Positions 25,873 to 35,832 of a DNA stretch of 64,000 nucleotides are shown piece after piece. The stretch covers positions 62,001 to 126,000 of the forward strand of contig CAVWBP010000017.1 in NCBI GenBank assembly GCA_963753165.1, in the 5' to 3' direction. A program made the position numbers and the translations under genes. Every line of letters begins with the position of its first letter. Position 1 is the stretch's first letter. Under the pieces are notes generated by a model. The model saw only the letters and a program-made list of their open reading frames with translations, did not search any database and had not been told where the DNA came from. This stretch comes from JAKLQR01 sp963753165. Lineage in GTDB: Bacteria > Nitrospirota > Thermodesulfovibrionia > Thermodesulfovibrionales > SM23-35.

Positions 25873-26833
25873 TCAGTCTTTTTGTTCTCCTATCAGGATA
25901 ACTGTCTCAGGAAGGTCCTTAATCTTAATGTTTTTAAACCCTGTTTCTGCCAACCAGCGTTTCATCTCTCCGGGGCTATAGCACCTTCCTTTTTCCGTCC
26001 CGACAAGCATATTTACCGAGAAGAGTGCGCTATGGGGCGGTTCGGTTCGCATGTCGTTAATGGGGAATTCCTGGACCACAACCCTGCCGCCAGGGTTAAG
26101 GGCTTTTTTACATTTACGGAGGAGGGCGATATTGTCTTCTGCAGAAAAGGCATGAAATATCTGGCTCAACAGAATGAGATCATACCCGGAACCAATGCTG
26201 TCAACATGGAAATCACCGGCAATGAATTTGATTCCTTTTGCCCTTTCACGACGGGAAACTATTCTGGCGATTTTAATTGTTTCAGGCAGATCGAAGACAG
26301 TGGCTTTCACCCCTCTCTTCGCTATGGCGATAGCATTCGTCCCCGGTCCTCCTCCCAGGTCAAGCATTGTTTTTACCCCTTTCAGTCCTGCTGCGTTGAT
26401 GAGACTTTTCGTGCGCAGTTTCGTCAGGTTATGCATTCCCATGATAAATGACTCGTGGTCAAAGCCGCGCCGCGCAGGACGGCCTGTCATTACCACTTCA
26501 TCCAGAAAAGAAAAGTTCTGCCACATGGTGGAGGCATGCCTGATGATATCTCCCTGGTAAAGCCTTGTCGCCCTTTACCAGATAGCGGTTGCTGACGGGG
26601 GCATTCCTGTATCGATCATCTTTGCCTTTTCTGACGAGCCCTATGCCAGTAAGGGCATCAAGTAGTATCTCTGTTGCCCGGGGGTCAATCTTCAGATTTT
26701 TTGCAATATCTGTTGCAGATGACGGTTTCTTCAGGTTCTCGAATATACCGAGGTTATTTGCCGTCAAAATAACTCTTGATGAAACGAATCCGAGGTAGAG
26801 TTTTCTCAGTCCTGCCAGATCATCCGGTACCAT
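25873..26833 (-). CDS. SAM-dependent O-methyltransferase with N-terminal dimerisation domain, frameshifted
   Basis: Small-molecule methyltransferase. The N-terminal winged-helix dimerisation domain (VSSRVILTANNLGIFENL; ATEILLDALTGIGLV) and the C-terminal Rossmann fold with DLGGGPGTNAIAIAKRG, ATVFDLPETI and VVVQEF resemble hydroxyneurosporene/acetylserotonin-type methyltransferases. ATG 26833 has AGGAGG 7 nt upstream. The frame breaks near 26545: KALPG should continue one base later as DIIRHASTMWQNFSF, equal to one extra base. Monocistronic; substrate unknown. Confidence 0.82.
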
Positions 26834-27014
26834 GTCTATTCCTCCTGTGAAATATGTTTTCATTATAAACTGGATGTAGAGATATTTGAACTTATTAAGT
26901 GCTTGGAGTCAGTTTTTGCTATTTTATCAGGCAAAAATAAGGCAAAAAAGAAGGAATATCAAGCAGAGGGAAGATGTGATAAGATACTATGCACAATCAT
27001 CGAGAGAGGTAATT

Positions 27015-28445
27015 ATGAAGGGTAATGATTCTTTTCAGGAACAACCTTTCAAGCGTATTTCAATCGTCTCCAGGATCGTTTTCAATCTGCTCGTTGCCGC
27101 ATTTCTGATGGCAGGTTGTGCGCACTATCCGGTGAACCAAAAGCTTGGGGAATATGATCCCAATTCCGGGTACAGGGGCAAGCTGATGAGAGTGCCCGGG
27201 AAATCCGACAGCATTCTCATGTTTGTCACTTTCTCCGGAGGGGGTACGAGGGCTGCTGCATTATCATACGGCGTGCTCGAAGAACTGGCAAAAACAGAGG
27301 TTGTTATAGAGGGAAAGAAGCGGCAGCTTCTGGATGAGGTGGATGTGATATCGAGCGTGTCAGGAGGAAGTTTTACCGCCGCCTATTATGGGCTTTTCGG
27401 AGACCGTATTTTTCAGGACTTTGAACAAAAATTCCTCAAGCAGGATATACAGGGAGCGCTTATTACGAGGATATTCTTCAACCCCATCAACTGGGTGCGC
27501 CTCCTTTCACCTTATTTCGACAGGAGCGACCTTGCAGCGGAGTACTATGACAAGTATGTATTCGAATCAGGCACCTTCGGCGATATTGCATCCCGGAAAG
27601 GACCGATGATCATTATAAACGCAACAGACATGACGTACGGCATACGGGTGGGGTTTACCCAGGACATATTCGATATAATCTGTTCCGACCTTCTGAATTT
27701 CCCTGTGGCAAGGGCTGCGGCAGCATCCTCTGCTGTGCCGTTAGTTTTAACGCCGGTTACTGTGCGGAATTATGCCGGCAAATGTAATTATAAGATGCCG
27801 CGTGTTCTGGAAAAAGTCTTTCAGGAGGATAGTATCACAGAGCGTCAGTTTTATCTTGCAAATAATATAGAACCCTATCTGGATTCTGAAAAGAAACCTT
27901 ATCTCCATCTCCTCGATGGCGGGATATCCGATAATCTCGGCCTGAGGGCGATACTTGACAGGATAGTCTTCAGGGGAGATTACTGGAAATCTATCGAGGG
28001 TACGCATCATGAAAATGTGCATAACGTTGTTTTCTTTGTGGTAAATGCCGAGACTCAGCCGGATTCCTTCTGGGACAGGGTAGAGAGCCCGCCGGTATTT
28101 GCTGCAATGGTGGATTCCTATGCGTCGATAGCAATCGAACGGTATAACGTGGAAACTCTGGCTCTATTAAAAGAGAGTATAAAGGGGTGGGCCGGGCAGG
28201 TGCGCATGAATAGATGCCCTGAGGGGAAGATATCCGAACTTCCGGGTTCCTGTGGAGACATACAGTTTTATGTGATCGAGGTCAAGTTCGATGCACTGAA
28301 AGATGAGCAGGAGCGCTCATATTTCAAGAAACTTCCGACTTCGTTCAAATTGGCCCCCGATGATGTGGATAAACTCCGCGATGCAGCACACAGGCTGCTT
28401 TCAGCGTCAACGGAATTCCAGCGATTACTGAAACAACTCCAATAA
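27015..28445 (+). CDS. Patatin-like phospholipase lipoprotein
   Basis: 476 aa from ATG 27015 (GAGAGG upstream); the 43 codons open before it are not coding-like. The signal peptide ends in the lipobox LMAGC, so the protein should be anchored to a membrane facing the periplasm. Patatin domain: oxyanion-hole GGGTRAAA, nucleophile Ser116 in SSVSGGS and catalytic Asp301 in DGGISDN. It would act as a lipid acyl hydrolase. It precedes a stress-protein cluster by about 75 nt. Confidence 0.9.
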   Translation: MKGNDSFQEQPFKRISIVSRIVFNLLVAAFLMAGCAHYPVNQKLGEYDPNSGYRGKLMRVPGKSDSILMFVTFSGGGTRAAALSYGVLEELAKTEVVIEGKKRQLLDEVDVISSVSGGSFTAAYYGLFGDRIFQDFEQKFLKQDIQGALITRIFFNPINWVRLLSPYFDRSDLAAEYYDKYVFESGTFGDIASRKGPMIIINATDMTYGIRVGFTQDIFDIICSDLLNFPVARAAAASSAVPLVLTPVTVRNYAGKCNYKMPRVLEKVFQEDSITERQFYLANNIEPYLDSEKKPYLHLLDGGISDNLGLRAILDRIVFRGDYWKSIEGTHHENVHNVVFFVVNAETQPDSFWDRVESPPVFAAMVDSYASIAIERYNVETLALLKESIKGWAGQVRMNRCPEGKISELPGSCGDIQFYVIEVKFDALKDEQERSYFKKLPTSFKLAPDDVDKLRDAAHRLLSASTEFQRLLKQLQ

Positions 28446-28520
28446 TCAAGGCAGTTGAACTTTTTTGTCTTTCTTCTGTTGACTTACACTTGCCACTTGA
28501 CTAAACTTTTTCTGACAAAG

Positions 28521-28985
28521 ATGGAACATGCGCAGAAAATAATAAAAAAAATCATTGTTTGTATAGATGGAGAGAAGTCTACTGAGAAAGCTGTACAGTA
28601 TGCTTTAGGTCTGACTATGGCATTTAAGGGGAAGTTAACTGCCCTTCATGTGATCAATCCGTATCTGAAAAAGTTTGCAGATGAAATATATGCTGTGGGA
28701 AGAAATGAATACAGGGACCACATAGACAGGGAACTTACAAAGGAAGCAGAGAAGATAGTGAACGGATTCAAGGCATTGGCGGATCAGCACGGGTCGTCAT
28801 ATAAAGTGGTTGTGAGGTACGGTCCGCCTGAAGAAGAAATAGCAAACGAAATTATGGAAAATTCCTATGATTTACTCATCCTCGGCGCGAAACAGGCCGA
28901 TACTTTTAATGCAAAGATACGGTCTTTTCAACTTCCCAGAAAAATATTTAAAAATTTAAAGATCCCCACGCTTTTTGTGCCATGA
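28521..28985 (+). CDS. Universal stress protein (UspA family)
   Basis: 154 aa, alpha/beta nucleotide-binding fold: KIIVCIDGEKSTEKAVQYAL at the N-terminus and DLLILGAK near the end. The usual G-2x-G-9x-G(S/T) ATP loop is not well conserved (GAKQADTFNAKIRSFQLP), so it may not bind ATP. A TTGACT (28479) and TAAACT (28502) pair precedes it. Its stop overlaps the next ATG (ATGA). Confidence 0.85.
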   Translation: MEHAQKIIKKIIVCIDGEKSTEKAVQYALGLTMAFKGKLTALHVINPYLKKFADEIYAVGRNEYRDHIDRELTKEAEKIVNGFKALADQHGSSYKVVVRYGPPEEEIANEIMENSYDLLILGAKQADTFNAKIRSFQLPRKIFKNLKIPTLFVP

Positions 28986-29491
28986 ATACAATCGACATTA
29001 AAGCACCGGCAGCAATGGTAAGGAAATTCTTTCTTAATCCTGATATTGCATTAAGGCTCAATCCATCCTGGCAGGTAAAGGAAATAAAAGCCACTGGAAA
29101 TAATTTATATGCTCTCACACTGTATGATGACAGGACAGAAGATTCCTGCCAGGTGATTCTGTCTGTTGAAGTACTCGAAAGGTCGGTTAATTACGGAATA
29201 AATGCAGCCGTAATAGAATTTTTAACAGAGGAAATGAAGCCGGCACTTACAAGACTCTCTATTCATGGGAAATTTTTCAGAGAAGAAGACCTTCCTTACT
29301 GGCTGAAAGGTATTCAAAATTATATCGGGCTGGAGCAGAGACAGAGCAGATTCATAAAATGGCTTCTTGACAGGTTCTGGCTCAGGATGTCGCCGTCTCA
29401 GAGAAGGATAGCTATGATAATCATCATTGCGGAAGGAATTGGCCTTGCAGCCCTTATAGCAGTCGCAATCGTCCTGCAATTAATGAAGTAA
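28982..29491 (+). CDS. SRPBCC-like protein with C-terminal membrane anchor
   Basis: 169 aa. Residues 1-110 look like a START/SRPBCC lipid- or ligand-binding fold (IDIKAPAAMVRKFFLNPDIALRLNPSW; SWQVKEIKATG), and residues 140-168 form one transmembrane helix (IAMIIIIAEGIGLAALIAVAIVLQL) with the domain on the other side. Translationally coupled to the preceding universal stress protein through ATGA. No characterised homologue recognised. Confidence 0.6.
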   Translation: MNTIDIKAPAAMVRKFFLNPDIALRLNPSWQVKEIKATGNNLYALTLYDDRTEDSCQVILSVEVLERSVNYGINAAVIEFLTEEMKPALTRLSIHGKFFREEDLPYWLKGIQNYIGLEQRQSRFIKWLLDRFWLRMSPSQRRIAMIIIIAEGIGLAALIAVAIVLQLMK

Positions 29492-29600
29492 TAATTTAAT
29501 GGTGTTTCTTGATAATATTGTTTTAAAGGTGTAATTTATAAAATGAGTGACATGGGGCATATGACGCAAAAATCAAAAATGAAAGGGGGGAGGGTGAACG

Positions 29601-30021
29601 GTGCAAAAGATAATTGTTGCAGATGATGGGTCCATTTTTGCCCAAGAAAGCGATAGACAAGGCCATAGAGCTTGCGAAGAAAGAGGAAACTGAGATCATC
29701 TGTGTAAATGTGATCGAAGATTTCTGTCCGATAGGGCTGACAGAGATTGACTGCAATGTTGTACGGGAACTCCAGACAAAAGAAGCAAAAACTATCACTG
29801 CAAACGCTCAGGAGAAATTTACCAAGGAAAGCGTGAAAGCAAGGGTGGTCATGGAAACAGGCAGTCCTGCGGAAACAATTATTGCGATTGCAAAGAGGGA
29901 AGGCGCAGATATGATAATCGCAGCATCCCATGGGAAGCATGGCGCACGGAAATTTGCGCTGGGAAGCGTTACCGCAAGACTTATTGAACATTCACCTGTG
30001 CCGGTTCTTGTGATGAAGTAA
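29601..30021 (+). CDS. Universal stress protein (UspA family), frameshifted near the start
   Basis: About 139 aa. GTG 29601 begins VQKIIVADDGSIFA, the standard UspA N-terminus, preceded by a GGGGGGAGGG ribosome-binding site. After TTTGCC one extra C in a CCC run shifts the frame, which then continues KKAIDKAIELAKKE. The C-terminal ATP loop is complete: ASHGKHGARKFALGSVTARLIEHSPVPVLVMK, matching the G-x2-G-x9-GS motif. Without the correction only an internal start would be available. Lies upstream of the YeiH-type transporter. Confidence 0.82.
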
Positions 30022-30079
30022 GTTACCGTGATCATTGTTTATCAACAACTGTTATTTTAATCATCAACGGAGGGGTTAA

Positions 30080-30235
30080 ATGGCAGAAACCAAAGAATTT
30101 GAAGAAAAAGCAAAAAAAGTATTTTCCGCTGAGAGAAAAGAAGATATCTGGGTGCTCGTTCTTGCCGCAATAACTGTAATCCTCGGGCTTGCAGGAGTCA
30201 TTACACCGAAAACATTTCCGTCATTGTTTTTCTAA
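30080..30235 (+). CDS. Small single-span membrane protein upstream of the YeiH-type transporter
   Basis: 51 aa, ATG 30080 with CGGAGGGG 6 nt upstream. A charged N-terminus (ETKEFEEKAKKVFSAERKED) is followed by one hydrophobic helix (WVLVLAAITVILGLAGVI). It ends 15 nt before the transporter gene and shares its style of ribosome-binding site, so it is probably a small accessory subunit of that transporter. No family recognised. Confidence 0.7.
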   Translation: MAETKEFEEKAKKVFSAERKEDIWVLVLAAITVILGLAGVITPKTFPSLFF

Positions 30236-30250
30236 TGGAGGGGTAAATAA

Positions 30251-31552
30251 ATGACTGATACAAATGGTGGCATTGTGAAATACATTCCGGGGCTCATACT
30301 TTGCATGATACTTGGTTGGTTAGCCCTTCAATGGGACCAATCAATACATAAATGGCAGAAGGACTACCAGGAGAGCGAGAAGATTCTGAAGGCATATGAC
30401 GCCAAAGAGGGGCAGCCTTTTTTATCTTTTGCAGAATACGCGGCGAAAAGTGAGGAGAAGTATAAAGAGAAACTCACTTTATTCGAGAGTGGCGAAACAA
30501 AAGAAAAGCCCAAGAAGCCCCACCTCCTGAAAGAAAAAGATTACGTGACCCTTGCGACAACAAAAGAAATTTCCTCCAAATTCAGTTTTGGCGAAAGGAT
30601 GATACAGTTCCAGCTCACCTATGTGGCCGTTCTTCTTTTGGGGGGGATGATCATACGAAATACTATCGGCCTGCCCAAACTTTTTCAACCCGGAGCAGTC
30701 ATGGCGAGACCTATCATTAAACCCGGCATTATTCTGCTTGGCGGGTATTATTTGTGGTCCAACCTTCTCAAGGTTGGCGTTTTTGCGCTCATACTGGTGT
30801 TTATCTTCATATTCGGCACTACAGTGCTTGTAGCATTTCTCGGCAGACGAATGAAACAGGACGATGGCCTGATGGGGGTCATGGCTGCAGGAACAGGAAT
30901 CTGTGGTGTCTCGGCTGCTGTTGCCGTTGCCCCGGTTGTGAATGCCAAGCCGCGGGACTTCTTCTACGCAGTGGGGACGATACTTCTCTTTGGAACAGTC
31001 GCGCTCTTTACCTTTCCCTATATCGGCAAGGCGCTGGGAATGTCAGAGCCGGTCTTTGGCGCATGGGTTGGGACCGCAATACTGAATACAGCCCAATTAG
31101 TTGCCGCTGCAACATGGTATGGTCATGATTCACTCCTCACCGCAAACATAATTAACATAGTCAGGGTAGGGTTTATTCCTGTTGTCGTAATATTCTGCAT
31201 ATGGTTTTATGTGATCAAACAGGGAACCACTGAGGGCAAGCATGAAAAGATTAATAAATGGCAGGTGATAAAGGAGAAGTTCCCGTTGTTCATTTTAGGT
31301 TTTTTTGCAATGGTCACCCTGAATGAGCTTGGTGTTTTCACAGACGATCACAGAACCATCTTCGGAAAGCAGTTCCTTCAGATATTCTTTGCCGTTGGAT
31401 TTGCGGGCGTCGGCCTTAACATAGCGTTTGATGACTTAAAAAAGGCCGGGGGTAAGGCTTTTGTAATAGGCTTTATCGCTGCCACACTAAAAGCGGTGCT
31501 CTCTGCAATCGTGGTTATTTTGATAGGAACGGAAGCGTTCAGGGTGAAATAG
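30251..31552 (+). CDS. YeiH/PSE-family putative sulfate exporter
   Basis: 433-aa inner-membrane protein of the putative sulfate exporter (YeiH, DUF/UPF0324) family. After one N-terminal helix it carries an unusual hydrophilic segment (about residues 30-105, rich in Lys/Glu) before the canonical ten-helix region with GTGICGVSAAVAVAPVVNA and AWVGTAILNTAQLVAAA. Members are proposed to export sulfate, taurine-derived or other anions. The small membrane protein and two universal stress proteins upstream suggest a stress- or sulfur-linked unit. Good GGAGGGG site before the ATG. Confidence 0.85.
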   Translation: MTDTNGGIVKYIPGLILCMILGWLALQWDQSIHKWQKDYQESEKILKAYDAKEGQPFLSFAEYAAKSEEKYKEKLTLFESGETKEKPKKPHLLKEKDYVTLATTKEISSKFSFGERMIQFQLTYVAVLLLGGMIIRNTIGLPKLFQPGAVMARPIIKPGIILLGGYYLWSNLLKVGVFALILVFIFIFGTTVLVAFLGRRMKQDDGLMGVMAAGTGICGVSAAVAVAPVVNAKPRDFFYAVGTILLFGTVALFTFPYIGKALGMSEPVFGAWVGTAILNTAQLVAAATWYGHDSLLTANIINIVRVGFIPVVVIFCIWFYVIKQGTTEGKHEKINKWQVIKEKFPLFILGFFAMVTLNELGVFTDDHRTIFGKQFLQIFFAVGFAGVGLNIAFDDLKKAGGKAFVIGFIAATLKAVLSAIVVILIGTEAFRVK

Positions 31553-31608
31553 GGCCTGTTTTATACATTGTTTTTCGATAGCCAGTCATCCTCTCTGAGG
31601 AATAGTGC

Positions 31609-31683
31609 TGGAGCGGGCGACGGGATTCGAACCCGCGACTTTCAGCTTGGGAAGCTAACACTCTACCACTGAGTTACGCCCGC
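31609..31683 (-). tRNA. tRNA-Gly (CCC)
   Basis: Complete cloverleaf on the minus strand: acceptor GCGGGCG/CGCCCGC, D-arm with GGTAGAG, anticodon stem TTAGC/GCTGA with loop TTCCCAA (anticodon CCC), T-arm GCGGG TTCGAAT CCCGT and an encoded CCA end after T73. Confidence 0.97.
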
Positions 31684-31903
31684 ATAAATAATTTACGCAG
31701 TATTATAACATGCAATGTCATAAATCGTAATACTTTGCCCACACCCGCTATCTCTTTCAGGAACAGTTTTTTAATATATCTAGTCGTCAGGATAATCGCA
31801 GAGGAATGGTTAATTGAGTTACCGCCCGCATATCAATTTTTAGACTCAGCAGGGAGACATAAGTCAAGGAATGATATGAAAGAGAATATGATAGTATTAA
31901 AAT

Positions 31904-33130
31904 ATGATCTCGCAGTCGCTGCTGAAAAGAAAGATCTTCTCGGACCCCTATAATGAACTTGTTTTTCAAACAGGGAGAGACCACGATATTTTCCTTGTGG
32001 GAGGGTATGTACGCGACCTGATGAGAGGTTTCCGTGCACAGGACAGAGATTTCATTGTCGGGAACAATATCGATGCATTTCTTTCAAAGATGAACAGCAA
32101 TATTCCCGGCACCATCATCACCTTCAAAAAAGGGGAAGTTGCCAGATTTGTAGCAAAGAACAGTACATGTTTTGATTTCACGCCTCTTCGTGGAACTCTC
32201 CAGTATGACCTTTCACAGAGGGACTTCAGCATAAATGCTCTTGCATGGTCCCCAGAGAAAGGAGTTATTGACTTACACGATGGGATACAAGATATCGAAA
32301 AGAGAATAGTGCGTGCGATTTCAAAACGGAATATTCTCTCAGATCCCTTAAGGATGCTCAGGGCGTACCGGTTTGCTGCAGAAATGAACGGTACAATCGA
32401 GAAAACGACAAGAAATATAATAAAATCAGTGCATTATAAGATAAAAGATGCTTCTCCTGAAAGAATAACTTTAGAACTTTTCCATTTGTTAAACCAAAAT
32501 AACTCCGCGAAATACCTGAAAAATGCTTTGGACGATACGGTATTGACAGATATATTCCCTTATAAATCAAACCGTTTGAAGAATAACATTCAATCAGTTT
32601 CTGAATTTGAACGAAGGACAAAAGAGGATTCTTATCGAATATTTAAAGCATCGCTTAAGAAATCTTATTCGCAACACCTTATTTATAAAGGATTATTATG
32701 TCTTGAACTTATGCTCATACCATTCAATGACAAATCTGTCGAACAAACATGTCTTAGAATGAGTGGAAAAATCCTGAAACGATTAACATGCTTCACTAAA
32801 GGACTCGAATGTCTGAAGCAAAAAGGCACCAGTGATAAAGAAAAACTGTTTCATTTATTCTACCACGCAAAAGAGGCGTCTCCTGATGTTCTTCTCGCGA
32901 AAAATATGACCTCTGATTTGAAACATTACAGGCGCTATATCTCTTTATGGAAGGGCGGAATGATAAAAACAGATTTAATTAAAAACGTAATGGACATTGA
33001 ATCCGGCAGAATTCTTGGTGAAATCATACGAGAAGTAAGGAAAGCGGAGTTCCTTGGTACAATTAAAACAGAAGAGCAGGCGAGGAAGTACATAAAACAG
33101 AAATACCCTGAATTAGCACGAAGTAAATAA
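31904..33130 (+). CDS. tRNA nucleotidyltransferase/poly(A) polymerase family protein
   Basis: 408 aa class II nucleotidyltransferase. Motif A is VGGYVRD...DRDFIV (the metal-binding pair appears as DRD rather than the usual DxD/DID), followed by TFKKGEVARFV, DLSQRDFSINAL and the neck region PLRMLRAYRFAAEM. It could add or repair CCA tails or act as a poly(A) polymerase; these cannot be separated by eye. Both tRNAs in this window encode CCA, so a repair role is sufficient. The C-terminal half is poorly conserved. Confidence 0.8.
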   Translation: MISQSLLKRKIFSDPYNELVFQTGRDHDIFLVGGYVRDLMRGFRAQDRDFIVGNNIDAFLSKMNSNIPGTIITFKKGEVARFVAKNSTCFDFTPLRGTLQYDLSQRDFSINALAWSPEKGVIDLHDGIQDIEKRIVRAISKRNILSDPLRMLRAYRFAAEMNGTIEKTTRNIIKSVHYKIKDASPERITLELFHLLNQNNSAKYLKNALDDTVLTDIFPYKSNRLKNNIQSVSEFERRTKEDSYRIFKASLKKSYSQHLIYKGLLCLELMLIPFNDKSVEQTCLRMSGKILKRLTCFTKGLECLKQKGTSDKEKLFHLFYHAKEASPDVLLAKNMTSDLKHYRRYISLWKGGMIKTDLIKNVMDIESGRILGEIIREVRKAEFLGTIKTEEQARKYIKQKYPELARSK

Positions 33131-33309
33131 ATGATATATAATTTAACATAATATATCTTATCGGACATATCATATAAACACTCTGTGTTGATAACCTGTT
33201 ACTAACCTTGTGGGAAAATTCCTTCGCGCTTAGAAAACAACGGGTTTAAACGTCTGTGATTAGGTTTTAGGCAGTAAGAATAATTAGTATTTACAATAGG
33301 TTATTGGTT

Positions 33310-34540
33310 TTATAATGGGTTTCCGATCAGGGCACTTTCTTCTCTTCCCCTAATCCCTACATGGACAAGCGATTTCACCGGACAAGTACTTGAGGATACC
33401 CTTACCTTAAGGTAATTACTTGAAGTTCCTGATGTCGTCCCGTCGTTACCGCGTTCTTCTATAACTACAGCAAGCTTCTTCCCGATTTGTGATTCCGCAT
33501 ATCTTTTCTTTATGGCTCTGTTCAGGTGATCAAGCACTGCATACCTTTCCTTCTTAACTGAAGAAGCCACCTGGCCTTGCATTTGCGAGGCGATCGTATT
33601 CGGTCTGCATGAATAAGGAAAAACGTGAAGATAAGAAAAAGGCAGTTCTTCGAGAAATTTTCTGGTATTCCTGAACTCATTCTCACCTTCTCCCGGAAAC
33701 CCGGCAATTATGTCAGTACCCAAAGCAATTCCAGGGATATTTCCCATAATTTGTTCAACAATCTTCCTAAACTTCATGGCGGTATATTTTCTGTTCATAA
33801 GTTTCAGGATCTTATCGTCTCCGCTCTGTAGTGGAAGATGTATATGTCTGCATATCCTTTCATCGCTGAAAATATCGAGTAATTCTTCGTTTATTTCGTG
33901 TGTTTCGAGAGAACTAATCCGTATTCGTTGTATCATCGTTTTTTTAAGGATTATTTTAATCATATCCGAAAGTTTTAATTTAGGATTTAGGTCATAACCA
34001 TATGATCCAATATGTATTCCTGTTAATACAACTTCGTTGTAACCTTCATCCTCCAGGCTCTTTATCCTTTCAATTATCTCATATGGCCGAACGCTTTGAG
34101 ATTTTCCCCTTGCCCGAGGAACGATGCAGTAGCTACAGGCCATATTGCAACCGTCCTGTATTTTAATAGATGGTCTCGCCCTCTTTGAATAATTAAAAGT
34201 AATGCGTTCTAATTTAGGAGATATCATATTGATAATGCTATATTTATTGTTATTATCAAAGATCAGTATTCTTCCATCTATATTTTGTATCTCCTCACGG
34301 TTCATTTCAGCGTAGCATCCGGTAACATAAACCTGACTGCTCTCCCGCAAGGCTCTTCTGATAAGCTGCCTTGACTGATAGTCACTCTTTGCGGTAACAG
34401 TGCAGGTGTTTATTATGCATATATCAGGATGTTCGGACAGTTTTACAAGAGTATTTCCGTTTTTTATGTAAATTCCCCTCGATTACTGAGCTTTCTGATT
34501 GGTTAACCTTGCATCCAAGCGTGAGGACGGTTATTTTCAT
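33310..34540 (-). CDS. mtaB: tRNA t6A37 methylthiotransferase MtaB, frameshifted
   Basis: Radical-SAM methylthiotransferase modifying t6A at position 37 of tRNA. The true ATG at 34540 overlaps the miaB stop (ATGA) and gives MKITVLTLGCKVNQSE. The frame breaks near 34465 in an AAAAAA run; after removing one A it continues NGNTLVKLSEHPDICIINTCTVTAKSDYQSRQ and joins the rest. The radical-SAM motif CNMACSYC is intact at about residue 138, and the TRAM region is at the C-terminus. Confidence 0.88.
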
Positions 34541-35832
34541 TCTTTCAGGGTTTTTCCTTCAAGAGAATGCTGCCTGGCTCTTAGAATTTCCACGTTCATG
34601 AGCGTGCCTTCCGTGCATCCTGAGGTCTCGACAGTCACTATTTTGTTTGTTCTTGTCCTTCCTGAAATCTGTTTCCCGCCTGCCCTGCTTTTTCCCTCAA
34701 CGAGAATCTCCTGTCGCGTCCCTTCGAGGCTCTTGTTCTTCCTTGCAGTTATTTTTTCCTGTACCGCAAGTATTTCGGAGAGGCGTGAAGATTTTATGTG
34801 CTGCGGAAGGCTGTCGTCCATTTCTGCGGCGCCTGTGTCGGGTCTCGGAGAAAAATTGAATGCGAATATACCATCGTATTCTATCTCATGCAATGCATTG
34901 ACTGTATTTATATGGTCATTTACGGTTTCTCCGGGAAATCCTGCGATAATATCGCTTGTAATCGCTATGGCAGGAACTTTTTTCCTGAGCTTTTCCACTT
35001 TTTCCCTGTACTCCTTGTAGGTATATCTCCTGTTCATATGCTGCAATACAGAGTCCGATCCTGACTGCAGAGGGAGATGGATATGTTCGCACACCTTGGG
35101 AAGCTCCGCAATTGCGTCTATAAGGGCATCTGAAAGGTCTTTTGGATGCGAGGTCACAAAACGTATCCTCTCAATTCCCTCTATCTTGTCGATCTCCTGC
35201 AAGAGACCCGGAAAATCGAGATCACTCATGTAGGAATTCACATTCTGCCCGAGCAGGGTTATTTCCCTGCATCCGCTTTCGGCGAGGCCTGCTGCTTCTT
35301 TCAGAATAGCACGGACCGGACGTGATCTCTCTCTCCCTCTTGTATAGGGTACGACACAATAACTGCAGAAGTTGTTGCATCCATACATAATCGTCACCCA
35401 TGCCTTTATCCTGTTGTTTCTTATCACCGGTAGTTCGTGGAGTGCGATATCAGGATTGTCTTCCGTAGCTATGCGGATATCGTTGTCTTGTAAGTATTTT
35501 CTTAACAGGTGTACGTTCTGGGGACCGAATACAAAATCCACATAGGGTGCTCTCCTCGTAATCTTCATGCCTTCCTGCTGCGCGATGCAACCGGCTATCG
35601 CTATCCGCAATCCCGGCTTTTTCTTCTTGAGTGCCCTAAACCGTCCGAGTTCGCTGTAGAATTTCTGTTCGGCTTTCTGCCGGATGTTGCAGGTATTCAG
35701 GATTATGAGTTCAGCGGTGAGCGGATCGTTTGTCGCTTTATAACCCTCAGCATCGAGAACCCCAAGAATTTTTTCAGAGTCGTGCACGTTCATCTGGCAT
35801 CCGAATGTACGGATATATACAGTTTTAGCCAT
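34537..35832 (-). CDS. miaB: tRNA ms2i6A methylthiotransferase MiaB
   Basis: 431-aa radical-SAM enzyme that adds methylthio groups to i6A37 of tRNA. UPF0004 cysteines in TFGCQMN, ILNTCNIR and IAGCIAQ; radical-SAM cluster CNNFCSYC; C-terminal TRAM domain. ATG 35832 begins MAKTVYIRTFGCQMN; the 17 codons before it are not conserved. Coupled to mtaB by ATGA, so two paralogous enzymes are coexpressed. Confidence 0.94.
   Translation of the reverse strand: MAKTVYIRTFGCQMNVHDSEKILGVLDAEGYKATNDPLTAELIILNTCNIRQKAEQKFYSELGRFRALKKKKPGLRIAIAGCIAQQEGMKITRRAPYVDFVFGPQNVHLLRKYLQDNDIRIATEDNPDIALHELPVIRNNRIKAWVTIMYGCNNFCSYCVVPYTRGRERSRPVRAILKEAAGLAESGCREITLLGQNVNSYMSDLDFPGLLQEIDKIEGIERIRFVTSHPKDLSDALIDAIAELPKVCEHIHLPLQSGSDSVLQHMNRRYTYKEYREKVEKLRKKVPAIAITSDIIAGFPGETVNDHINTVNALHEIEYDGIFAFNFSPRPDTGAAEMDDSLPQHIKSSRLSEILAVQEKITARKNKSLEGTRQEILVEGKSRAGGKQISGRTRTNKIVTVETSGCTEGTLMNVEILRARQHSLEGKTLKE

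Noticed and set aside
29543..29626. 27-codon ORF overlapping the UspA start.
   Set aside because: It overlaps the ribosome-binding site and the start of the UspA gene, and has no recognisable property.
31816..31832. A 17-nt near-copy of the tRNA-Gly 5' end (GAGTTACCGCCCGCATA), possible attachment site.
   Set aside because: It matches the 5' not the 3' part of the tRNA, differs by an inserted base, and no integrase or island lies between the copies.
31735..31953. 72-codon ORF upstream of the nucleotidyltransferase gene.
   Set aside because: No ribosome-binding site, no motif, overlaps the better supported downstream start and the tRNA-flank sequence.
33180..33230. DnaA-box-like TGTTGATAACC and CCTTGTGGG near a gene gap, suggesting an origin.
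   Set aside because: The matches are imperfect, there is no cluster of boxes and no dnaA/dnaN nearby.
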